64,000 nucleotides of DNA from Mauremys mutica. Lineage: Eukaryota; Chordata; Testudines; Geoemydidae. The notes beneath the pieces are model-generated. The model was given only the letters and a program-made list of their open reading frames with translations, was not told the origin of the DNA and made no database searches. Location of the stretch: the NCBI RefSeq assembly GCF_020497125.1, contig NC_059079.1, positions 50,169,114 to 50,233,113 of the forward strand, in the 5' to 3' direction. Made by a program: the position numbers and the translations under genes. Below, piece after piece: positions 54,060 to 64,000 of the stretch. Within the stretch, counting starts at the first letter, position 1; every line of letters starts with the position of its first letter.

Positions 54060-56590
54060 TTTTACATCCTAGGCTAGGTTTCCCTAGAACAGAGGTGATT
54101 TATTTAGAGAATTCTGAGTATCATAATTTCCAGTTAGTGAGTTTATGAAATCATTTAAATTGCCCTAAAAATATAAAGATAAAAGAGGCTTTAACTTAAC
54201 AGTTCCATGCAGCCACCAGAGTAGCATAAGAGCTATTTAATACTAATAATAGATTCGTTCTCCAGTCAGCGGGCTGGACTGCCAGGATCTTGGAAATGAA
54301 ATCAGGTCATTATCATTAAATCTTTGAAGATTTTGGTTAGTTGCGTCTTTGTTCTCTCATTTGCCATTCATTTTTATTTTCCTTTGAATCCCCTGCCTAT
54401 ACTGTCACTTTTATTCAAGATGTAGACAAGTCGATATAAATGATCATTTTAGGAAAATGAAACAACAATTACATGGATTTATCTTGGTATCTGAAACAGG
54501 ATTTTTATTATATGGTTTCACTCCTCTCTACTTCTGCCTTAGCCAGCCTTTCTCATTCTTTATTGCTATTAGCTCAGTGGTCATCTCCCATATTAAATTG
54601 CCATAATTTTCAGGAATTGTTTTCTTTGGTTATACATGATGGTTACATCTGGTTTTTGTACATCTTAAGTGTCAATATTCATACTTTGCTTAAGGACGTA
54701 TTGTGCAAGGTGTAATTTTTGTTAATAGAGAGAAGAACTAGATAGCAGCAGTAGCCTTGTTTTTATGTTGCCACGGTTATAGCCTTGAAGGTCTGAGTTA
54801 TTCTTAGTATACTTCCTGTATATGAAAAGGACAAATAGGTACCCAGCATTTTCACTCTGTGTTAGTTATTTATCATTTTCTTCTGATATAATTGGCTTAA
54901 GTTGATGGTCAGTGCTCCAGACTTCAAATCTTTGTTATCTTCTTGGCTTTGATTGATTCTATAGAATGTGCTAATCATCATGCTGGTCATGAACTGTGAG
55001 CATGCAGCTTCTAATGTACTAGTAAAACTATTAACATTAAGAGACAGACCAAACTCCTTCCAACAGAGGCCTTTGTGAAGTAAAACAATTCTTTAAAAAT
55101 AATTTCTACTCCCTGATTCCTGTGTTCACAGAAAATTCTCAATATGCCTGTTACAGATAATAATTATTCTCTTGAAGGTTTACCAAAATCAGCATGGGCG
55201 TCAAACCAATATTTACCTTCTGATACATATAATTTGTAGTTTATTTAAACAACATTGAAAAAAGATATTTTCAGGGGCCTATATATGTTCTTAAAACTGC
55301 ACATGCAAATCCCACTAACAGTTACGGAAGTTGAGCACATAACTCCCCTGTACATTGAGGACAAAGAATATCTGGCCTTCAGTAATGAATATTAATTTGT
55401 CAGAGGGACAAAATTTATACACTTTTGACTCAATAGCAATATAATTTAAGGTCAAAAGCACCAGCCATATTCCAAATATATGAAAGACTGACAGAATCTC
55501 AGACTTCAGGAAATACCATAATCAATAAGTTTAAAAGGAATCTCTCCATTTGAAGTAATTTTGAACAAACTATAGTGCATAAGAAATAAGCCAGGCCTGT
55601 AGATTAATAAATTATGTCTGTTTTGACTAATGTGTTGCAAATGGGAATAAATCCAGCTACTGATCACAGAAAAAGATTTTCTAATTTGAAAGTCTTGAAG
55701 CCCTACACAGCAGCAATACCTATTACAGATCATTTTCTTTAATGTTTTATTCAAACTACTTATAGGGTGCCTTCCAGAAAGCACCTGCAGTAGATTCTAT
55801 ATGTGTAAAGCTAGAAATGCTGTAGTGAGGTCTCATGATACTAAGGTCTGATTAATTATTATTATTATTATTATTTTATTTTAAAAACATACTGCACTTG
55901 GACCTATGGAATTCGATAAGAGAGGACATTGCTTGCAATAGATGGATAATGTACATTCCGTAGTGTGTTACTCTTGCTTTTATTATTGCTAGTTCACTCA
56001 TTCACCAGTTTCTAAAATTCAGGTATTTCAATGGGTCTCTCAGTCAGTGTGAATTATCATCATTTGAGAGAGAGAGAGAGTGTGAGAGAGAGAGAGTGTA
56101 TGCACCTAAGAGAGAATTTCAGTCTATATAGGATCAGGAAGGATACTGGCTGGTTAGGGACAGTAGAAAGTTACTTCTGGAATGGGCCTTCTCCTATCAC
56201 TGAGGGGCTTTGCCAGTGAGATTTGGGGGTATTTCTGGATCCCTGACAGCTCTTGAAGTTCCTTGCAGTGCTGGTCACAAGAACCTTTTCTTATCTCATT
56301 TTGGTGCAAACCTTGTAATTGTTTCTTTCTGAGGTAGACCTCGCTTCAGTTACCCACGTTTTTTGTCATCTCCAGGCTAGATTACTGCAATATGCTGTAT
56401 GTAGGGCTACAATGGAAGATGTCTAACAATCCATTGCTTGTGCAGAATTCAGCAGCCCATGTACGTAGCAGTGCTAACCATAGCGACCATATTACACCTA
56501 TGCTCCAAAGAATATCTTCCTTTTCGACTCTGGGTGTAATTCAGGATTTTGATATGGGTCTTGACGTCATCTTTTTATTAAGCCACTTGG
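54060..56590. other. Intron 2, no feature seen
   Basis: AT-rich. Only an (ATT)n near 55852-55876 and a (GA)n near 56066-56100 stand out. Confidence 0.4.
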
Positions 56591-56790
56591 CAGATCTGGG
56601 TTTAATTTCTAGCTTTACGACAGACTGCATGTCTGACCTTGGACAAATCATTTAACCTCTGCATGCCTCAGTTTGTCCATCTGTAAAATGAGGATAAACT
56701 CAGTTATATCTGTGAGTTATGAACATACCAAGATGATGATCACCACAGAAAAGACTATCAATAAATAAATATCTGTAAAGCACTACTATC
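56590..56790 (+). repeat. MIR-like SINE
   Basis: TGACCTTGGACAAATCATTTAACC and GCCTCAGTTTGTCCATCTGTAAAATGAGG are MIR core in the sense direction. Confidence 0.8.
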
Positions 56791-56977
56791 TGAGGAACTG
56801 CTTCCCTCCTCATGTACTGCCATGACAGTTTAAATTTCTGCTTCTTTAGCATTCTTAGTTTTCAATGTCTGTGTAGTTGGTGGCTAGGGGTTTACAGTGG
56901 AGGGCCCTTGTCTCTGGAATGTGTTCCCCTTGGGTAGAATCCTGAATTTGTTGACTTTCAGAACCGAATACAGGCTA

Positions 56978-57097
56978 GGGTGACCAGATATCCCAATTTT
57001 TATAGGGACAGTTCTGATATTGGGGTCTTTTTCTTATATAGGCTCCTATTACCCCCCACCTCCATCCCAATTTTTCACACTTGCTGTCTGGTCACCC
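56978..57097. mobile_element. Tc1/mariner MITE, 120 bp
   Basis: GGGTGACCAGATATCCCAA and CTGTCTGGTCACCC are inverted ends, with TA at 56976-56977 and 57098-57099. It includes TTCTTATATAGGCTCCTATTACCCCC, as in other turtle copies. Confidence 0.85.
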
Positions 57098-57174
57098 TAA
57101 TATAGGCTCATCCATTTACTCAGACTTTTGCCTGAGACAGTCATGGTGATGTGTATGTTTTGTTTCATCCCTGG

Positions 57175-57430
57175 GATGAAACACAGGAGATCTGTGTTCA
57201 TTAGCTGGCTCTGCCACAGACATCCTGAATGTCTTTGGGGCAGCCATTTAATCTCTCTGTGTCTCAGTTCCCTGTAGGTAAAACAGGGAAAATAATATTT
57301 CCCCCCCCCCACACTCTTTTCCTGTCTTGCAGTGTTTTGGGGAAGGTGCTGTTTCTTAGTATATGTTTGTAAATTGCTTAGTACATGGGAACCAGTCTCA
57401 GTGGGGTACTCTAGGCACTACTGTAATACA
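57175..57430 (+). repeat. MIR-like SINE with tail
   Basis: CAGCCATTTAATCTCTCTGTGTCTCAGTTCCC is the core. The tail at about 57360-57430 includes AATTGCTTAGTACATGGG and TACTGTAATACAAA. Confidence 0.65.
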
Positions 57431-57439
57431 AAAATAGTA

Positions 57440-58555
57440 TTTCTACTGTTACTACTACTAAAAGTGGAATTAAGCTTGTCAACACGTATCAATAACTTAA
57501 GTAGTGGAAGCGGACTCTCAATAGATTATTATAGTTAAACGATACACCCAGAAACTTAAGAAATTAAGTTAAAATTTAAAAAAAGAAAAAAAGAAAACAT
57601 TGTCGGCTTTGGAAATGTAGTGGTTTTATGTACTTAGTTTCTTGCAAAACAGAAGCCTGAAGTGTGGTTCTACTCTGAAAAGAGCCCCAGTGAATATAGC
57701 ATTGTGGGGTTCTAGGTTTGCTGTCACACAAAATTGTATACAGGATTATCTCATTTCATTCTTTTTTTTTCTTAATCTGAAAACTGTGAAAATTTAACCT
57801 AAGACCTCAAATTCAAGCTCAGGTCTGTGTGACTTGTACATCATCCAGTAATAAAGATTCTGGGATTTGAGATTTCAGTTAACTATACTGAGTGAGATTT
57901 TTAAAAGCCTCTAAGTGACAGAGAAGCACAAGTCCAAGGATTTCTGTTTCTAAGGCACTTTGGCTTCTTTGAAATTCCTACCCACTCTTGGTAATGTATG
58001 AGCCAGTATCAAATCCAGCTCATTCTCAGATGCACTAGTTCTGTCACATTAACTGCAATAAAAAGTATGAACGAGGCATATTTTATTTCAGTAAAGTAAG
58101 CAGATAGGTTTCAGAATTCATCCTGGGAACATATCTCTTGAAGGAGATGTGTGTACATAGTCACTTTTCAGACTATAAGCACACTTTAACATATCTGTGA
58201 CAGATAGCTGTGTCTAGAAATATGGTGTACTAAACTTACAAGACAGTTTTATCTTAAACTCTCTATGATTTCCATATGCCAGGGCTGTTGCTGGATAAAA
58301 GCACATTTTTTTCTCTGTTCTGCTGAAAGTGAGAACAGTCTGAACCTGCTAACAAAGAGCCCAATCCAAATGGTGGTGTTCTAAGAAATCACATCCCTTA
58401 AAGCCAGGCAGTAACTGGGCAAAAGACTAGTGGAGAGATTATCCACAAACCCTTTTTTGGGGGTTCTGGGCAAAGGATAATGTGTTTTTTTTTGGTTTTT
58501 TGTTTGTTTTGTTTTTGTTTTTGTTTTAAGGTAAAGGTTTTGCCTAGCAAGGTTT
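57440..58555. other. Intron 2, no feature seen
   Basis: AT-rich; ends in a T/G-rich simple tract (about 58480-58530). No coding or RNA signal. Confidence 0.4.
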
Positions 58556-58559
58556 TAGC

Positions 58560-58945
58560 TAGAGCTGGTTAGGAATTTCCTCACAACAAGTTTTTCAATG
58601 GAAAATGACATTTTATTGCGTTGAACTTTTCACCGGAAAGGGTTGATTTCAATGAATTTTACTACTTTTTTGTTTTAAAAAAAACTTTCAAAATTGTCAA
58701 AACATTTCATTTTAAATTTTTGAAAACTAAAAAAATTCTAGTTTTCTAGTTCTAACATGACATTTTGTTTTGAAATTTAAGCTAATTCTATTAAAAATAA
58801 AATGGTCAAAATTGAAACAACACATTTGAAAATTATCGAAGAAGAACATTTCAGTGGACTGAAGCTGATTTTTTTTCAGGTTTTTGGTTGGTGAAAATTT
58901 TCAAGACTTCAACTTTTTGTCCTGATTTGCAATCGGAAAAATATT
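58560..58945. mobile_element. AT-rich MITE (AGAGCTGGT terminus), copy 1
   Basis: Starts AGAGCTGGTTAGGAATTTCC and contains TTTTTCAATGGAAAATGACATTTT and GAAAATTTTCAAGAC. It shares its terminus and style with 62163-62345. The far end is uncertain. Confidence 0.5.
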
Positions 58946-59214
58946 AGATACCTCAAAAATGTTAGCAGAATGGAAAACTCATTATGAGACTGAGGCTAGT
59001 TTGTGTTCAGCTACCTTTTAATTAATTATTTTCAGCCCTTTTTCTATAATAAACTTGCTTTTAAATAAGAAAAGGGCAAGTGGATTTAATGCTTACTGTT
59101 TATTATTTCTAGTCTATAGATTTCAACTGTGATCAGATTTTAATTGTGCTGGGCACTGCTCTTGGTAAACTGCCTTTAAGAGTTTACAATCTAAAGAGAC
59201 AAGACAAATGGAGC

Positions 59215-59385
59215 TGGGTGGAAAGAGGGATTATTATCCCTATTTTATAGATAGGTCAACTGAGTCACAGACAGCTTATGTGATTTACCCAAAGTCACAT
59301 GGGAAGTTTGATGGCAGTTCTGAGAAATAAACCTAGATCTTCCAAGTCCTAGCCTAGTGACTTAAACACAGTATTATACTTTCTT
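59215..59385 (-). repeat. MIR-like SINE
   Basis: TTTTATAGATAGGTCAACTGAGTCACAGAC and AAAGTCACATGGGAAG fit an antisense MIR core. Confidence 0.65.
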
Positions 59386-59949
59386 GCCATGGGACAAACT
59401 TTAGACACTCCAGAGAAAGAGAACTGATTTCTGACTTTTAGGAAGCAGGAAAAAAAATAATGGGCTAACCTCTCAAGTCTGTTTAGGAAACTGGGGTAAG
59501 AAAAGGTTCTGCAGAGGATGCTATCTGTGTTCAGATTTACCCTGGGGAATGCCTAATGACCTGTGGAGTGTGAAGCCTAGTTATAGTATTATAGATTGTT
59601 ATTAATGCATACCATAGAATATACTAGATGTTCAACATGACCTAGACAACCTTGTGTTTTGGAATTTCTTAAGTTTGGGGTGACAATTTCTAAACCTGGA
59701 AGTTGTGTTACCGTTAGCCGGTTGTATATGATAGTGTGTGCCATTACATTACTGCAGGGATATACTAGATACATTATACTATTCATTATTCAATAATACA
59801 TAAATTGTTGAGCTTAATACAAGAATAAACTGGCTGAAGTTCTATGCTTTGTGTTATAAAGGAATTCAGACTAGTTGATCAAATGGTGCTTTCTCGTCTT
59901 AAAATCTCTGAATCTTTAATATAAGGACATTGTTAATTTTGTAATTTCA

Positions 59950-60992
59950 TTAAACAGTTTAAAAACTGGCTAACTGATGGGTCTCAAAATATAACTGTAA
60001 ATGGGGAATTGTCAATGAGCAGGTCTGTTTCCATTGGGGGCCTACAGGGATTGATCTTTATCAATGACCTTGGAAGAAAACATAAAATTGTCACTGATAA
60101 AGTTAGCAGATGACACAAAAATTGAGGGAGTGATAAATAATGAAGAGGACTAGTCACTGATACAGAGTGATCTAGATCACTTGGTAAACTGGGTGCAAGC
60201 AAACAATATGCATTTTACTATGGGTAAATGTAAATATATAGATCTAGGAACAATGAATGTAGGCCATGCTTACAGAATGGGGGACTCAATCCTGGGAAGC
60301 AATGACTCTGAAAAAGATTTGTGCAAGGGTGGGAGGTGGTCATAGTGAATAATCAACTGAATATGAGCTCCCAGTGTGTCAATGTGGCCAAAAAAACTGA
60401 TGTGATGCTAGGACACACAAGCAGGAATCTTGAGTAGGAGTAAAGAAGTTTTTTACCTCTATATTTCGCGCTGGTGCTAGTGCTGCTGAGATACTGTGTC
60501 CTTTCCCATGCCCACAATTCAAAAAGGATTTTGATAAATGGAGAGGATTCAGAGAAGAGCTCTGAGAATCAGAACATGCTTTATAGTAATCGACTCAAGG
60601 AGCTCTATCTATTTAGCTTAACAAAGAGAAGATTAAGGGGTAACTTGATTACAGTCAATAAGTACATATATGGGGAACAAATATTTAATAACAGGCTCTT
60701 CAATCTATCGGGAAAAGGTATACATGATCCAATGGCTGGAAATGGAAGCTAGGCAAATTGAGACCGGAAATAAGTCATACTTTTTTAATGGTCAGAGTAA
60801 TTAACCATTAGAACAATTTACCAATGGTCATGGTGGATTCTCTATCACTGACAATTTGTAAATCAAAATTGGAAGGTTTTTTCTAAAAAAATATGCTCTA
60901 GAATTATTTTTGGGAAGTCCTATGGCCTGTTATACAGGAGGTCAGAATGGATAATCACAATGATTTCTTCTAGCCTTAGAATCTATGACTCT
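59950..60992 (+). mobile_element. CR1 LINE, plus strand, degenerate
   Basis: Fragments of reverse transcriptase text are visible in different frames: LADDTKI with the catalytic Asp pair kept (60106-60114), ERIQRRAL near 60541, and CR1-type 3' text (AGGAGGTCAGAATGGATAATC, CTTAGAATCTATGACTCTG) ending at about 60990. Many stops and shifts. An older subfamily than 34018-35225. Confidence 0.85.
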
Positions 60993-61025
60993 GTGAATGA
61001 GGTATAGCATTAAATGTCTCAATGC

Positions 61026-61320
61026 AGGGTATGTCTACGCTGCCCACATTACAGCGCAGCCGCAGCTGCGGTGTGCTGTGGGCAGTGTAGTCACGCTTTA
61101 TCGCTGCGGGAGAGCTCTCCCGGCGATGAAAAATAACTCCCCCAAATGATGGATGGTAGCTTTATCACTGGGAGCCTGGCTATACTGGTCTATAAAGCAC
61201 TGTCTATACTGGTGCTTTTCAGTGCTAAAACTTTTCTCACTCATGGGAGGGAGGTGTTTTTTCACACCCCTGAAAAACTAAAGTTTTAGCCCTGAAAGTG
61301 GCAGTGTAGACACAGGCTCA
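61026..61320. mobile_element. GTCTACAC-type MITE
   Basis: The ends CAGGGTATGTCTACGCTG and CAGTGTAGACACAGGCTC are inverted. The inner text AAACTAAAGTTTTAGCCC and GCGCAGCCGCAGCTGCGG is partly palindromic. Confidence 0.65.
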
Positions 61321-62160
61321 CATTTGGGTCTTAGCAAACGTTCAGTGAAACAGTAGTTCACAGCATAAAACTGCTACCCACAAACACAGCCACTAATCTT
61401 TCCTGCTTCAATGAGCATGTCACTAAACTATTTTCTTGCCCCAGGAGTAAGTAGTGCCTATTTAATTAAGGCTGAGATCCCATAATGGAACAGTATGAAG
61501 GAGCTCACATTACAGATGCCTCTGTTAATCCCCTATAGTGCACTACGTTATCTTCCCTTTGGCTACCGCTGCATCCTGAAAAAAACTATGAACCAAATTA
61601 AGTTATAAAAACACTTTTTATTTTATAATGGCAAAGAATCAACAGTAAATTCACCTTTGCAGCTCAGAAACCCAGCAGCTCAGGTGAAGTAAACTCATTT
61701 GTAATTAAACAAAAGAGGAAGCGAAGGATCTGAACTGACTTTAACTAAAGAGATTTCTGTTCTTTGACTGTGATGAAATGGTGTGTTGATCTTAATTGTA
61801 AATAGACAACCGAACACTGAGGAAAGTATGTAAAGGCATCAGCCTGTCCATTCCAGAATTGATGCTGAAACTAATCCAGGAAAAGGATTAGAATTTTGGA
61901 TTTATTTGACTCCTACTCACATGAAGAAAAATAGTTTTATCACTGATAACAAATGCTGGAACTTGGAACAGTGGTATGGAGATTTAATCCTCCTGCTGTG
62001 AAACTGCAAATGGTCACACTTCTTTTAGGCAGAAGCAAAATGCTGTCTTCCCAACTAATATGCCCAAGGACTCCACATTATTTATTTTTAGGAGCTCTCA
62101 ATTTATAAACATGAATGCAGTACATAAATACTTCATACCAAGAGTTACCCAGCTGGATAA
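61321..62160. other. Intron 2, no feature seen
   Basis: No exon, RNA gene or clear element. Confidence 0.4.
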
Positions 62161-62162
62161 GG

Positions 62163-62345
62163 TTAGAGCTGGTCAAAAAATGTCCATGAAAACATTTTCT
62201 CAGTGGAAAATAGCTTTTCCATGAAATGGACATTTTTTGAAAAAATGTTTGTATCTTTGTCAAAAATTTTCAAGTTTCTTTGAAAACCCCAAACAAAAAA
62301 AAATGTTTTGGTTTAAAACAGAAAAGAAGTCCATTTTAAGGTGCC
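62163..62345. mobile_element. AT-rich MITE (AGAGCTGGT terminus), copy 2
   Basis: Starts AGAGCTGGTCAAAAAATGTCC, with TTTTCTCAGTGGAAAATAGC and CATTTTTTGAAAAAATG inside. Related to 58560-58945. Confidence 0.5.
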
Positions 62346-64000
62346 AGTATATATATTTACAAAGGAACATTTTAACCAAAGGAAAAATAAACCAAACCAC
62401 CCATTCCCCCCCCCCCAAATAAATAAATGTTTTCCGTGGTTATTTTTCCCAGGAAAAATAATAGTTTCCTGCCCAGGGCTAATTATGAGCCACTTCCTAT
62501 ATAAACATGCAGAGAGGGGGAAAAATTGAATAATGCTTTTAAAATTAATTTGCTGGAACTCCTCATTTTCCAGCTCTGCAGAATAGCAGCAGTGTGCCTG
62601 AGTCAGGGGTGTGGCTTGGGAAAAGGAGAGGAGGCTGGGGATCTGTGAGATACCTGAGTCCCAATTGCATTCATTCCTAGTTGGCATCAAATGAGACCGC
62701 AGCGCAAATGAGAGGTTAATGCTTTTCAAAGCAGTTGGTTCTTGACACCCACCCCCGTCACCTGCGGGGGTATATAGCTATACAACTATGGTGCCTTTTG
62801 TTTTCTCTGTTCTGCAACCTTTGTATTTCCAAGCACTCTTTCGGGGCCAGGTTGAGATACCTTTTCTCATGCTGGGTAGTGACTTACTGATGAGTAGGTG
62901 TCACTGAAGTCAATGCTGTGATAAGGTGTTATTAAACAGGAGTAAGGGTATCAAAGTCGCTATATGCAGACTTCAGCAGCCATTTTGTTCTGTGATCACC
63001 ACACACACACACACACACACAGTTCCCTACTAGAGAATTTATTTTTGTTTTCATTAGTTTGGTTATTCTCATAAGTTAAAACATGGTGAAATATAATTGT
63101 TTGCTCTTTGTAGAGGAATAAATGTGACCTCCCCCAGCTTCGTGGCCATGCCTCATTTTCTGTTTGGCAGAAAGATTTTGCCAAGCAGCTGGTGTGGGGA
63201 GAAAGAAAAACTTGCACAGCCACTCTTCCATTCTGAGCTGCCACTTCACCTCATTTGTAGGGGACTTCTAGTGTTATTGTCCACCATGTTGCACAGTGGG
63301 GGAGAACATAGCATCCTAAGAGATCAAGTGCAAGAGTCCCACCCACTGGGAGAAGAAGGTGCCGACTGAAGCTCCCTTTTGTCACGGGGTGCACTTGGGA
63401 GGATAACTGGAGTCTAGATTGCTGACCTCCCTGAGGGTTTCCACTGGTGAAGACAATTTCAGTTTCCAGGTTCCATATGAACCCTCATGTGGGAGTCTGC
63501 AGCGGGCAAGTGATGAATCAGATCATCCCCATATTATTCTGGCTATACCTCTACTCCAGGCATACCATCCACTTTTCAGGCTACTCTGGCCCTCCAGCAG
63601 CGACACAGTTGCAGCTGTTTTGCTCCATTTCAGCACTGTCCTGAATAGACTGGCTGCTGCTGGAGGCAGTGTCTCATACTTTATGCTGCTAAACAAGGGG
63701 TTGATCTACTCCTGATTCTCCAAAATGGAAAAACACAAGTCTCCTGTTCTAGACTGATATAGTGGGCTGTCTGTGTTTTGTACCTAGAACAAACAGATAC
63801 CTGTGTCAGATATCTGAGATGGCAGAAAAACTTATGAGTATGTGGTGTAATTTTCCAGCATGTGTTTAGCTGTTGTAGAATATTTGCTGAAAGATGTAGT
63901 ATAATGTTACAGTATCTCACTCCTGGCAAGGGTTAGGTCATCTGCGTTTTTTTGCTTATCTTTCTCGCACTGGAAAATAATAAACTAGGAAAACTGACTC
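62346..64000. other. Intron 2 to window end, no gene seen
   Basis: Contains (CA)n at about 63000-63021. Open frames of 60-138 codons have no recognisable domain. No BRINP3 exon 3 (which should continue with Glu-Phe after the split Arg) is visible. Confidence 0.4.

Overview
This is vertebrate nuclear DNA, and its repeats point to a turtle (Testudines). It carries several CR1 LINE subfamilies, tRNA-derived SINEs with a CR1-like 3' tail, Penelope-like fragments, a gypsy-type LTR element whose gag resembles the SCAN-domain ancestor, and many hAT and Tc1/mariner MITEs. The species cannot be set from sequence alone. There is no prokaryotic-type gene organisation, and almost all open frames of 60-180 codons are chance or repeat-derived.

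Only one protein-coding gene is supported: the 5' end of BRINP3 (FAM5C), on the + strand. Its first coding exon lies at 42426-42711, with the ATG at 42476 and a donor at 42712. It encodes the signal peptide and the start of the mature protein. The rest of the gene lies to the right of the window. A CpG-enriched stretch at about 14.3-15.3 kb, a CCAAT box, a TATA-like box and consensus donors after 15933, 17625 and 19180 mark the likely promoter and non-coding first exon(s). Intron 1 would then be about 23-26 kb. A short upstream ORF in the coding exon overlaps the main start codon out of frame.

Layout: 1-14 kb is upstream intergenic DNA dense in repeats. It holds LTR-like fragments, a hAT MITE, a solo LTR with a 5-bp target duplication, a CR1 tail running into (TG)54, a nested hAT pair at 5.4-6.6 kb and a foldback MITE at 10.3 kb. 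The span 14-19 kb is the promoter and 5'UTR zone, with possible CTCF-like and AGGTCA inverted-repeat sites near 18.6-18.8 kb. The span 19-42 kb is putative intron 1, with a decayed gypsy element (27.1-29.8 kb), three Penelope-like foldback fragments in the window (two here, one at 53.9 kb), a hAT MITE, a minus-strand CR1, a Tigger-like element and a SINE/CR1 pair. The span 42.7-64 kb is intron 2, with further MITEs, two CR1 copies, MIR-like SINEs and long tracts with no recognisable feature.

No undescribed gene system was found. The most informative material is the layering of mobile elements, often with target-site duplications, and possible regulatory signals around the BRINP3 5' end. Family names for repeats come from recognition, not a database search. 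Target duplications, inverted arms and motifs were read directly.
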